This document shows, piece after piece, positions 1-7,292 of a stretch of 7,384 bases of DNA (position 1 is the stretch's first letter; the number at the start of each line of letters is the position of its first letter). The DNA comes from GCA-2732805 sp964516605. Its GTDB lineage: Bacteria; Pseudomonadota; Gammaproteobacteria; Coxiellales; Coxiellaceae. The notes under the pieces were generated by a model, which saw only the letters and a program-made list of their open reading frames with translations, was not told where the DNA came from and searched no databases. The stretch is from assembly GCA_964516605.1 (NCBI GenBank), contig CAZFAA010000082.1, forward strand, positions 1 to 7,384, in the 5' to 3' direction. Both the position numbers and the translations under genes were made by a program.

Positions 1-2981
1 GTTAATATAGAACCAAAACTTAAGCCACCAATCAACACCAGGCCAATTTGACGCAGTGCTTCATGGCCTTGACCACTGGCGAGCGCTAAGGGTATTGAAC
101 CAAACACCATGGCGCCGGTGGTCATTAAGATAGGGCGTAACCGAATTTTAGCGGCTTCCAATACGGCTTTAGGTATATCATACCGTTCTGTTTTTTGTAG
201 ATAGTTAGCAAAATTGACAATCAAAATACCATGCTTACTAATTAAACCAATCAACATAACCAAGCCTATTTTCGTATAAATATTTAAGGTAAATCCAGCT
301 GCGTAAATAGCAAATAACGCACCGAGCGTGGACAATGGCACGCTGATCATCACAATCAATGGATCGATAAAACTGTCAAATTTAACGGTTAACAATAAAT
401 AAATCGCCAGCAATGCTGATACAAAAATCATCACTTCTTCGCCTGACTCTTGCACAAACTCACGCGTTGTACCAGCAAAATCATACTGCATATTATTAGG
501 TAATACGGTATTGGCTAAATTTTTTAAATACGCAACAGCCTGGCTTTGACTGTAACCTTGCGCTAACTGAGCTGAAATGGTATCAGAGCGCAATTGCTGA
601 AATTGATTTAAACTTGCCGGCACCGTCACTTCATTAAATGTGACGAGATTGGATAAAGGTACTAATGCACCTGAATCAGAACGGACACTCATCAGATTCA
701 AATTTTGCGGTAATTGATTAAAATTCGGCAATACTTTTGGAATAATAGGGTAACTCCATCCATTCATATCATACCAACCGATGGTGGGCTCTCCTAACAA
801 TAAACCGAGCGTATTAGTCAGCGACAGTATAGGAACATTCAGTGCTGCTGCACGATTACGATTGATTTGTACATTATAATCTGGCTTATCGATCAATAAA
901 TCTGTTCTAACATGCATTAAATTAGGATTTTTCGCGATCATTTTCAGCATTTTTTGCACGGTGTCATACAGCTCGTTATAACTTCCCGTTGTTTGCACCA
1001 CAAACTGCACGGGGGCATCAAATCCTGTTACATCTGCCAATGCTGGGCGATTCATAGCAAAAATATTTAATCCAGGAATCATCGAAAATTGCATAGATAA
1101 TGCATCCAGTAGCTGACGTTCCGTGCGATCTCCAGCGTGATGCGCACGCATGACTAAAAATGAAATCACACTAGTGCGATCACCAAAACCTGTAATCACA
1201 CCATAATTGTCGAGCTCAGGCTGTTTTTTAACAATTCCTGCCAACACGGTTGCGTAATAATCCATGTATTGTTTACTGGCTGACGTAGGCGCCTCACCCA
1301 CCCCCAACACCACGCCTTGATCTTCATCGGGAATCAGCTCGCTGTGTATTTGCGTGAATAAGAAAGCACAGGCTGCCAAAACTCCGATTACAAACACAAT
1401 CACTAATAGCCTAACTTTAAAAACCATTTCAAGTAAATGATAATAATGTTGCTCAATACGCATAAAGGTATTATTGATCAGAGTCAAAACACGGCCCTCA
1501 TGTAAGGAATCTCTGAATAAATGTGCACACATAAGGGGTGTTAAAATTAACGCGAAAAAACCAGATAAGATCACAGTAATGGATAACGTCAACCCAAATT
1601 CTTGGAAGAGCGGCGAAATAATGCCGGATGTAAATGCAATCGGTACAAATACCACAGCCACAACCAAAGTCATTGCTATAATCGGCACAAAAATTTCACG
1701 GGTTGCATCACGGGCTGCTTTAAAACGTTCCTTACCCATCTCAATATGACGGTGAATATTTTCCAACACCACAATAGAATCATCAACCACTAAGCCAATC
1801 GCTAAAACAAATGCTAAAAGTGTAAATGTATTCAAGCTAAATCCAGCTAAATACATAAAAATACACGCGCCAATTAAGGACAAGGGGATTGTCACTACCG
1901 GTGTAATCAAAGCACGCACAGAACCTAAAAATAAAAAAATCACAATCATGACGCAAATAATGGCGAGCCAAATCGTCTCAACCACCAAATGAATAGCATG
2001 CAGGCTAAATTGTGATGTATCCCACAATACAGTAAGTCCCATACCATACGGCAACTTACTTTTAATCTCGGGTAACAGTTCACGGACTTGCTCCGATAAA
2101 GCAATATTATTAGCGGTGTTTTGTGGCACTACGGCTAAAATTACAGAATTTTTAAAAGATCCCGTCTTACTTTCAACATCAGAACTTTGCTCACCCAAGA
2201 CTGCTTGACCGACATCTTGTAAACGCACCAAATGCTTATTGGAATCTTGGCGCAATACAATATTATTAAACTGGGGCGCTGTATTGATGCCTGCACTCGA
2301 TAACAGATCATACTCTTCTTGTGAATTTTCAAGCCTACCAAGCGGCGCTTGCACATTACTGCTATTGACTGCAGTGATTACATCTTGTGCCGAAATATTA
2401 TTAGCTTGCATTTTTAAAGGATTGAGCCACAGGCGCATAGCGTAATTGGGTGCATACGTGAGGATATTCTGGACGCCATTCAATCCCTGCATGGATGGTA
2501 CAATATTACGATTCACATAATCCGCGACAGCAACCTGCGAAAGACTATTGCTGCCGATATTTAAAAATAAAACTGGCGCGCCCATACCGCCTTGCTTAAT
2601 TTCAGGATCGTTAATCTCTTTAGGTAGTTTCCAGCGTACCGACGAAATATCGGCATTGATTTTTGAAAGTGCACTATCAATATCGGTCCCAATATGAAAC
2701 CACACAATAATATCGCTTGCACTTTGCGTATTTTGCGCCGTCATATAATCAATACCATTCACGCCTGAAATGGCTTGCTCAATAGGTTGTGTCACAAATC
2801 CCGACATGACGTCTGGATTGGCGCCAGGATAAACGGTATGAATCACAATAACAGGCAGATCTACAACAGGGTATTCGCGCACAGGCATACGTTCAAAACA
2901 AATCAATCCGACAACTAAAATAGCAATCGTGATAGCCAGTGATAGAACGGGTTTTTTTATAAATACATCTGTAAAAGCCAT
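1..2981 (-). CDS. RND efflux pump inner-membrane permease (HAE1/AcrB-like), C-terminus cut by window edge
   Basis: This is the proton-driven inner-membrane subunit of a tripartite efflux pump. It should take substrates from the periplasm or outer leaflet and pass them through the adaptor to an outer-membrane channel. Reading from the ATG at 2979-2981, 993 codons are open down to the window edge with no stop or frameshift. AcrB-type pumps have about 1030-1050 residues, so a few dozen C-terminal residues are missing. TM1 is near residues 11-31, followed by a large periplasmic section. TM4 carries VVDDSIVVLEN with D400 and D401, matching the AcrB proton-relay D407/D408. TM7 is near 518-538, then comes a second periplasmic section. 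TM10 carries GLISKHGILIV with K916 (AcrB K940), and RPILMTT holds T954 near the AcrB T978 position. The relay is therefore intact. Residue 917 is His where AcrB has Asn. The start lies 9 bp after the adaptor stop, with a GAG Shine-Dalgarno 8 nt upstream. The family assignment is firm; the substrate and precise pump name are not. Confidence 0.96.
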   Translation of the reverse strand, partial: MAFTDVFIKKPVLSLAITIAILVVGLICFERMPVREYPVVDLPVIVIHTVYPGANPDVMSGFVTQPIEQAISGVNGIDYMTAQNTQSASDIIVWFHIGTDIDSALSKINADISSVRWKLPKEINDPEIKQGGMGAPVLFLNIGSNSLSQVAVADYVNRNIVPSMQGLNGVQNILTYAPNYAMRLWLNPLKMQANNISAQDVITAVNSSNVQAPLGRLENSQEEYDLLSSAGINTAPQFNNIVLRQDSNKHLVRLQDVGQAVLGEQSSDVESKTGSFKNSVILAVVPQNTANNIALSEQVRELLPEIKSKLPYGMGLTVLWDTSQFSLHAIHLVVETIWLAIICVMIVIFLFLGSVRALITPVVTIPLSLIGACIFMYLAGFSLNTFTLLAFVLAIGLVVDDSIVVLENIHRHIEMGKERFKAARDATREIFVPIIAMTLVVAVVFVPIAFTSGIISPLFQEFGLTLSITVILSGFFALILTPLMCAHLFRDSLHEGRVLTLINNTFMRIEQHYYHLLEMVFKVRLLVIVFVIGVLAACAFLFTQIHSELIPDEDQGVVLGVGEAPTSASKQYMDYYATVLAGIVKKQPELDNYGVITGFGDRTSVISFLVMRAHHAGDRTERQLLDALSMQFSMIPGLNIFAMNRPALADVTGFDAPVQFVVQTTGSYNELYDTVQKMLKMIAKNPNLMHVRTDLLIDKPDYNVQINRNRAAALNVPILSLTNTLGLLLGEPTIGWYDMNGWSYPIIPKVLPNFNQLPQNLNLMSVRSDSGALVPLSNLVTFNEVTVPASLNQFQQLRSDTISAQLAQGYSQSQAVAYLKNLANTVLPNNMQYDFAGTTREFVQESGEEVMIFVSALLAIYLLLTVKFDSFIDPLIVMISVPLSTLGALFAIYAAGFTLNIYTKIGLVMLIGLISKHGILIVNFANYLQKTERYDIPKAVLEAAKIRLRPILMTTGAMVFGSIPLALASGQGHEALRQIGLVLIGGLSFGSIL

Positions 2982-2987
2982 TCACTA

Positions 2988-2992
2988 TTCTC
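2988..2992 (-). promoter_or_regulatory. Ribosome binding site of the RND pump, overlapping the adaptor stop codon
   Basis: The minus strand reads TGAGAATAGTGAATG, where TGA (2993-2991) ends the adaptor and GAG (2992-2990) is the Shine-Dalgarno core, 8 nt before the pump ATG. Because the stop codon and the ribosome binding site share bases, translation of the two genes is likely coupled. That would keep adaptor and pump amounts matched. The coupling is inferred from the layout. Confidence 0.55.
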
Positions 2993-4052
2993 ACTGAGTA
3001 TTGGAAATCTGCACGCGATCCCCATCCATCAACTTTACCTTACCTTCACTCACCACTTGCATATTCGATGTCAACCCGCTGGTGATTGCAATCTGATTAC
3101 CCAAACGCTGACCTGTTGTCACGGGGACGATATGCGCTACACCATCGACTACTCGGTAAACCGATGCTCCAGCATCACTATAAACAACAGCAGTTTGTGG
3201 AACGGTTACCACCGGATAAGTTCGATCGATAAACAACTGCACCGTTGCAAAAGCACCCGGGGTAATGATACTCGCTTCTTTATCCAGATAAGCACGAACT
3301 AAAATGCTTTGTGTTGCTTGATCAATGCTGGCATTAACCGATGTTACTTGTCCTTTAAAAATTTTATGTGGGTACTGCAATACCTCAATCTCAACCGTCT
3401 GACCTACTTGGGCTAAATGAGCAAAATTACCCGGCAAAGTAAAATCAACACGTAATTGGTCGGAATTTTGTAAACTAACGAGCGGGTCATTGACCTTCAC
3501 AATGTCACCCTTATGTACTAGCATCACACCCAATTTTCCTGAAAAAGGTGCCGCCACCCGCGTCAACGACAACTTATGCTTATTTTGCTGCACAGTATTT
3601 GCAGCCACTTTGTAATTAGCAACTGCCGTATCGTATTCGTTTTTGGAAACAAAACCTCTTTTATATAATACCTGCTGCTCGCGCAGTTGCGCATAGGTTA
3701 AGGTCGCTTCCGCTTCGTTTTGTTTGATCAACTGCTCAAGCCCTTGCGGATCAATTTGATATAAAGGTGCACCCGCTTGAACAAAAGAAGATGGTTGAAC
3801 AAATTGTTCTAAAATCTCACCTGCTACCTGTGCACGAATCATGACACCATTGTGTGCCGTCACAAGTCCCGTTCCCTGCAATATGACAGGCCATTTTTGC
3901 GATTGCGCAGGCGCCATGCGCACAGCTACAGGAGGTGGTGTAAAAGCACTCATAACTTGTACTTTACGTTGATTGTGATGATGCCAAATTAAAATAATAA
4001 TAATCAGCGCAATCAAAATAAAAAACGTGTACTTTTTCCATGTTTTAAACAT
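2991..4052 (-). CDS. RND efflux periplasmic adaptor (membrane fusion protein, HlyD/AcrA-like)
   Basis: This is the adaptor that bridges the RND pump and an outer-membrane channel, 353 residues from the chosen start. Residues 9-23 form a hydrophobic segment after a basic N-terminus (KTWKK). The protein contains no cysteine, so it is not a lipoprotein like AcrA and is probably held by an uncleaved membrane anchor. A lipoyl/barrel-sandwich half lies at about 68-103. A short alpha-hairpin follows at about 104-160, with LYKRGFVSKNEYD near its tip (L129 and S136 keep the spacing of the channel-contacting Leu and Ser of AcrA). The second lipoyl half is at about 163-195 (RVAAPFSGKLG), then beta-barrel (about 198-275) and membrane-proximal domains. 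Start choice: the open frame also begins with a TTG one codon upstream (4053-4055), but the GAG at 4059-4061 is 6 nt from the ATG and only 4 nt from the TTG, so the ATG is preferred. It is followed 9 bp later by the pump gene, forming the usual adaptor-pump pair. Confidence 0.95.
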   Translation of the reverse strand: MFKTWKKYTFFILIALIIIILIWHHHNQRKVQVMSAFTPPPVAVRMAPAQSQKWPVILQGTGLVTAHNGVMIRAQVAGEILEQFVQPSSFVQAGAPLYQIDPQGLEQLIKQNEAEATLTYAQLREQQVLYKRGFVSKNEYDTAVANYKVAANTVQQNKHKLSLTRVAAPFSGKLGVMLVHKGDIVKVNDPLVSLQNSDQLRVDFTLPGNFAHLAQVGQTVEIEVLQYPHKIFKGQVTSVNASIDQATQSILVRAYLDKEASIITPGAFATVQLFIDRTYPVVTVPQTAVVYSDAGASVYRVVDGVAHIVPVTTGQRLGNQIAITSGLTSNMQVVSEGKVKLMDGDRVQISNTQ

Positions 4053-4057
4053 CAAAA

Positions 4058-4062
4058 TCTCG
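4058..4062 (-). promoter_or_regulatory. Ribosome binding site of the adaptor gene
   Basis: On the minus strand the sequence reads CGAGA, then TTTTG, then ATG. The GAG core (4059-4061) is 6 nt from the ATG at 4052 and 4 nt from the overlapping TTG at 4055. The spacing favours the ATG and fixes the adaptor at 353 rather than 354 residues. The match to the anti-Shine-Dalgarno sequence is short, so translation may be moderate. Confidence 0.55.
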
Positions 4063-4083
4063 TACTGATATTATGTGAATAGG

Positions 4084-4140
4084 AATTGCTGCAATTATAC
4101 GCACCGAAATAAAAAAGAGCAATTTTCAAATGGTTATTGC
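4084..4140. promoter_or_regulatory. Candidate operator: ATTGC/GCAAT half-sites over the efflux promoter
   Basis: A perfect hyphenated palindrome AATTGC-T-GCAATT occupies 4084-4096, overlapping the end of the -10 box and the expected start of transcription. A second inverted pair, GCAAT-N12-ATTGC, spans 4119-4140 and overlaps the -35 box. A longer 9-bp arm (TGCTGCAAT at 4087-4095) is repeated inverted at 4136-4144. RND pumps are commonly controlled by local TetR- or MarR-type repressors that bind such sites. No regulator gene is in the window, so the bound protein is unknown. GCAAT is a fairly common word in this DNA, which weakens the case. Confidence 0.35.
4094..4122 (-). promoter_or_regulatory. 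Sigma70-type promoter for the adaptor-RND operon
   Basis: On the minus strand there is a perfect -10 box TATAAT (4099-4094). A -35-like TTGCTC (4122-4117; three of six matches to TTGACA) lies exactly 17 bp upstream. Transcription should begin near 4087, giving a leader of about 35 nt before the adaptor ATG at 4052. The spacer contains a T-run. Another TTG-type hexamer (TTGAAA) lies slightly upstream, but its spacing of 24 bp is too long. The weak -35 box beside an ideal -10 would suit a promoter modulated by a regulator. The call rests on sequence alone. Confidence 0.65.
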
Positions 4141-4173
4141 AGCATACTAAAACACAAGGCGGACGCAATATGA

Positions 4174-5451
4174 TTAGGATGGATTTTCTAAACTTAAATA
4201 GCCGCTATTGTAATCGTAGGCAAAAATTTCCGCATAACGCCCCCAGTCAATAACTGTCGTCAACACTTCTTCTGCCGCTTGCTCGCTTAAGTTTTGTTCG
4301 AGTTCTTTTAAAAACACATCTTCAGACACTTCATGGTGCTCAGCTCTATCGAGCGTGCGCCGAATATGCCGCACCAAGGGAACATAAGTCATCACCTGCG
4401 CTGCAAATATTTTCTTCTGATCTAAAATATCTGCCGCGGCCAGTTGACGCCCGATTTCAGTCAGTTCAATATCACCCTCACTGACCGTTGCAAAACGCAA
4501 AATCTCTAATGCTTCGGTAATTGGAAACAAGTCATCGATCTCAAGGTGCAAATCCTCAGCCAATACAGGCAAGTCTACTTTGCTCGCGTACTCAGGTGAT
4601 GCCAAAGTCTCTAAGAATCCAGTCAGCTCAGAAACCTGCACTTGTGGTAACCGATAACCAATGTCAATTGTTTCGGCAGGTTGCGTCATAATACGGTATA
4701 TTTTTTCAACTAAAGCACGCACATCTTCGTCTTGATCACTGCGTGGATGCGGTAAATTCACCTTAATCTCTTGCTGCACGTATCCTGGATTATTCGAAAA
4801 AACGAGAATTCGATCTGCTAGAACAACTGCTTCCTCAATGTTATGCGTCACAATTAAAATCGATTTAATGTTGGTTTTATCCGATTGCCAAATCGTCACC
4901 AAATCACTACGCATTTTATCAGCTGTTAAGACATCCAACGCAGAAAATGGCTCGTCCATTAACAACACTTCAGGGTCAACCACCAATGCACGTGCAATAC
5001 CGACACGTTGCGACATACCACCAGACAATTCCTTAGGATAAGCGGATTCAAAACCATCCAGACCTACAATATCAATCGCTGCTAATGCACGCTTGCGCCG
5101 CTCCTCACGCGCAACACCCTGCGCTTCCAAACCCAGTTCTACGTTTTCAAGCACTGTTAGCCACGGCAATAAAGCAAAATGCTGAAACACCATAGTCAGT
5201 CCAGGCAAGGGTTCATGAACCGGCTGATCGCGAAACAAAACGTGTCCTGAGGTCGCGTCAATCAAGCCTGCTATGATACGCAGCAATGTTGATTTGCCCG
5301 AACCTGATTTGCCGAGCAATGCAATGATCTCACCTTCGTAGATATCAAATTTAACGTGATTTAATACCAGCAGTTCATGCGAACCACGGCGTTTAAATGC
5401 TTTCCTAACATTATCTATTTTAAGCAGTATCGTTTTTGTATGATCATTCAT
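4174..5451 (-). CDS. ABC transporter ATPase, NitT/TauT type, with C-terminal AAA-associated domain
   Basis: This cytoplasmic ATPase should power the duplicated permease encoded 28 bp upstream. It has 425 residues, about 170 more than a plain NitT/TauT ATPase. Residues 1-250 are a complete nucleotide-binding domain: Walker A GKSGSGKST at 47-55 (K53), Q-loop Q90 in VFQHFALLPWLTV, signature LSGGMSQR at 142-149, Walker B VLLMDEP at 162-168 (D166, catalytic E167), D-loop SALD at 170-173 and switch H203 in VTHN. All catalytic residues are present, so it should be active. Residues about 270-422 form an acidic, mainly helical extension resembling the AAA-associated C-terminal domain (PF09821) known on this type of ATPase; its role is not established, and a regulatory one is possible. 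The ATG at 5451 has only a weak Shine-Dalgarno (AAGTGA), which fits translation following that of the permease. The stop is TAA at 4174-4176. The substrate is unknown. Confidence 0.94.
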   Translation of the reverse strand: MNDHTKTILLKIDNVRKAFKRRGSHELLVLNHVKFDIYEGEIIALLGKSGSGKSTLLRIIAGLIDATSGHVLFRDQPVHEPLPGLTMVFQHFALLPWLTVLENVELGLEAQGVAREERRKRALAAIDIVGLDGFESAYPKELSGGMSQRVGIARALVVDPEVLLMDEPFSALDVLTADKMRSDLVTIWQSDKTNIKSILIVTHNIEEAVVLADRILVFSNNPGYVQQEIKVNLPHPRSDQDEDVRALVEKIYRIMTQPAETIDIGYRLPQVQVSELTGFLETLASPEYASKVDLPVLAEDLHLEIDDLFPITEALEILRFATVSEGDIELTEIGRQLAAADILDQKKIFAAQVMTYVPLVRHIRRTLDRAEHHEVSEDVFLKELEQNLSEQAAEEVLTTVIDWGRYAEIFAYDYNSGYLSLENPS

Positions 5452-5479
5452 GTGTTATTCACTTTAAAAATTTTATACG

Positions 5480-7228
5480 TTAGCGTATTTGAAATCGTTG
5501 CTCTGCCAAATTATATAAAGGCCGCCACACTACATAGTTAATTAGCAACACATACAATGACATGATTGCCGTACCCATCACAAGGCGTGGAAAATCACCT
5601 ATCGACGTAACATGTGAAATATACGCGCCAATACCGGTGGCATGCAGATGATACGACCCCCAATTGACCGCTTCAGTAATAATACTGATATTCCATGCAC
5701 CACCGGATGCTGTAATGGCTCCAGTAACATAAAAAGGAAATATTCCTGGCAAAATAAAACGCCGCCACCACAGCCAACCACTCACATTTAATGTTGCCAC
5801 CACTTGCTTTAAATTTTTTGGCAGCGCAATTGTACCCGCCACCACATTAAATAAAATGTACCATTGCGTCCCTAAAATCATGAGCGGTGAAACCCACACA
5901 TTCACATCCAAATGATACGTAACAATCATAATGACCACAAAAGGATAGAGCAGATTCGCAGGAAAGGCAGCTAAAAATTGCACTATCGGCTGCACCCATG
6001 CTGATGCCTTAGGATGCAACCCAATCCACACGCCAATTGGCACCCAGATCAATGAACTGATGATAATCAGAATCATCACACGCAACGCCGTTACCAAGCC
6101 TAAGTACAAGACATGCCATGTTTCAACATACGGCACAACACTGTAAATAAAGCGGCATAAAATATATAAGGCCATAGCGATAATACTGATTAATACACCA
6201 TTCCAGATCATGGAAACATACGAACGATGGCGTCTCACTACGATATCTTTATGCACGTGTACGCGACGTCGAAATAAGCGAATATTAACAAACCACTCAC
6301 TCAGCACACTTAAATAATCTCCGAGGTACTGAAAAAATGAGGCGCGTTGAAACAAGTCCAACACCCAGGATTGCGGCTCATCTTCATCGCCAGATTCTTC
6401 TACTTTAAATTTTTCAGACCACGCAACCAAAGGACGAAACAACACCTGATCGTAAATGGCAATAACAATAAACATCGCTGCTACAACATATATAACCGCA
6501 CAAAAATCAGCTTTGGCAATAGCCAATGCAATATATGAGCCAATTCCAGGTAAGGTGATATTGTGATGAGCAACAGAAATAGCTTCAGAAGCCACGAGGA
6601 ATACCCAGCTCCCTGACATAGACATCATGGCATTCCACAACAAACCGGGCATCGCGAAAGGCACCTCAATTTTCCAAAATTTTTGCCACGCTGACAGACG
6701 AAACATACGCGCTGCTTCAGTTAATTCATGCGGTACGGTTTTAAGGCTTTGGTAAAAACTAAACGTCATGTTCCATACTTGTGCTGTGAACACAGCAAAT
6801 AAGGCGGCCAATTCAGGCCCCAGCATACTGCCTTTAAAAATAACCACCAAGTTTGCTACAGCAAATGCTAAAAATGTTAAAACAGGAACCGATTGCAAAA
6901 TATCAATCGTGGGAATAATAATACGTTCTGCGTGCCGACTTTTGGCAGCCCACGTCGCAAAAATAAATGTGAAAACCAATGAACCAAACATCGCCAACAG
7001 CATGCGGCAAACAGAGCGTAATGCATAATAAGGCAGTTTTTCAGGATTCAAACTAATCGGAATAACTTGCCCAAGCTGATAGTCACCCACCATATCGGTT
7101 GCGCCCCAGCCCAATAAGAAAATAATCAGTAATACAAAAATCAATGCAACAAAATCCCAATAGTTTGGCACGGGCCAATTTGTCACTTCATTTTTAGCAA
7201 ATGTATTGGGTTGTTTAGTCGGCATCAT
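5480..7228 (-). CDS. ABC transporter permease with two fused permease domains (NitT/TauT-like importer)
   Basis: This 582-residue inner-membrane protein holds two binding-protein-dependent permease domains in one chain, so it can supply the whole membrane channel of an importer. It resembles the duplicated permease component of anion-type ABC transporters (COG4986 type). Half 1 spans about 20-265, with hydrophobic segments near 24-41, 75-94, 111-131, 138-155, 200-216 and 243-262. Its ATPase-coupling (EAA) loop is at 171-194 (EAARMFRLSAW... to VPFAMP). Half 2 spans about 338-570, with segments near 340-360, 376-403, 413-437, 446-467, 492-512 and 551-570; its degenerate coupling loop is at 475-498 (QVVATLNVSGW... 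to LPGIFP). The cytoplasmic linker at about 272-336 is acidic first (EESGDEDEP), then strongly basic (RLFRRRV, VVRRHR). Two consecutive ATGs (7226-7228 and 7223-7225) are possible starts. A GAG at 7233-7235 lies 4 nt from the first and 7 nt from the second, so the true protein may be one residue shorter. The substrate cannot be read from the sequence. Confidence 0.94.
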   Translation of the reverse strand: MMPTKQPNTFAKNEVTNWPVPNYWDFVALIFVLLIIFLLGWGATDMVGDYQLGQVIPISLNPEKLPYYALRSVCRMLLAMFGSLVFTFIFATWAAKSRHAERIIIPTIDILQSVPVLTFLAFAVANLVVIFKGSMLGPELAALFAVFTAQVWNMTFSFYQSLKTVPHELTEAARMFRLSAWQKFWKIEVPFAMPGLLWNAMMSMSGSWVFLVASEAISVAHHNITLPGIGSYIALAIAKADFCAVIYVVAAMFIVIAIYDQVLFRPLVAWSEKFKVEESGDEDEPQSWVLDLFQRASFFQYLGDYLSVLSEWFVNIRLFRRRVHVHKDIVVRRHRSYVSMIWNGVLISIIAMALYILCRFIYSVVPYVETWHVLYLGLVTALRVMILIIISSLIWVPIGVWIGLHPKASAWVQPIVQFLAAFPANLLYPFVVIMIVTYHLDVNVWVSPLMILGTQWYILFNVVAGTIALPKNLKQVVATLNVSGWLWWRRFILPGIFPFYVTGAITASGGAWNISIITEAVNWGSYHLHATGIGAYISHVTSIGDFPRLVMGTAIMSLYVLLINYVVWRPLYNLAEQRFQIR

Positions 7229-7242
7229 TCTACTCTAAGGTT

Positions 7243-7262
7243 TAAGAAAATCACTTTTCTTA
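7243..7262. repeat. Perfect 8-bp inverted repeat (hairpin) before the permease gene
   Basis: TAAGAAAA and TTTTCTTA pair perfectly around a 4-nt loop, which reads GTGA (a GNRA-type tetraloop) on the transcribed minus strand. The stem has only one G-C pair, and no T-run follows on the minus strand, so it is a weak candidate for a terminator. It ends about 15 nt before the permease start and could be an operator, an mRNA stability element or chance. Confidence 0.35.
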
Positions 7263-7271
7263 GGGTCTACC

Positions 7272-7284
7272 GACATGTCTAGAC
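7272..7284. repeat. Two overlapping 8-bp palindromes
   Basis: GACATGTC (7272-7279) and GTCTAGAC (7277-7284) are both perfect palindromes and share three bases. They lie in the gap between the upstream partial gene and the permease. They are flanked by CCGA (7270-7273) and TCGG (7287-7290), which can also pair. No matching -35/-10 pair is visible here, so a role as operator or processing site is only a possibility. Confidence 0.3.
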
Positions 7285-7292
7285 TATCGGCT

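Noticed and set aside
1474..1793. Plus-strand open frames opposite the RND pump
   Set aside because: They lie antisense to the highly conserved TM4 region of the pump, have no family resemblance and are explained by the codon content of the opposite strand.
2141..2445. Short frames on both strands inside the RND pump gene
   Set aside because: The pump frame is continuous through this region with recognisable RND sequence, so these are shadows and not a frameshift or nested gene.
3057..3302. Plus-strand frame opposite the adaptor
   Set aside because: It is antisense to the conserved C-terminal adaptor domains, and its composition does not suggest a real protein.
2991..4052. Lipoprotein signal on the adaptor
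   Set aside because: The protein has no cysteine, so no lipobox is possible; the N-terminal hydrophobic segment is better read as a membrane anchor.
4838..5041. Plus-strand frame opposite the ATPase
   Set aside because: It is the complement of the signature, Walker B and H-loop region, whose conservation explains the open frame.
5599..5781. Minus-strand frame overlapping the permease in another register
   Set aside because: It lies entirely within the C-terminal half of the permease, and the permease frame is intact there.
6347..7028. Two plus-strand frames opposite the permease
   Set aside because: They are antisense to continuous membrane-protein coding sequence and have no own ribosome binding context or recognisable domain.
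7243..7262. Hairpin considered as a rho-independent terminator of the upstream gene
   Set aside because: The stem has a single G-C pair and is not followed by a T-run on the transcribed strand.
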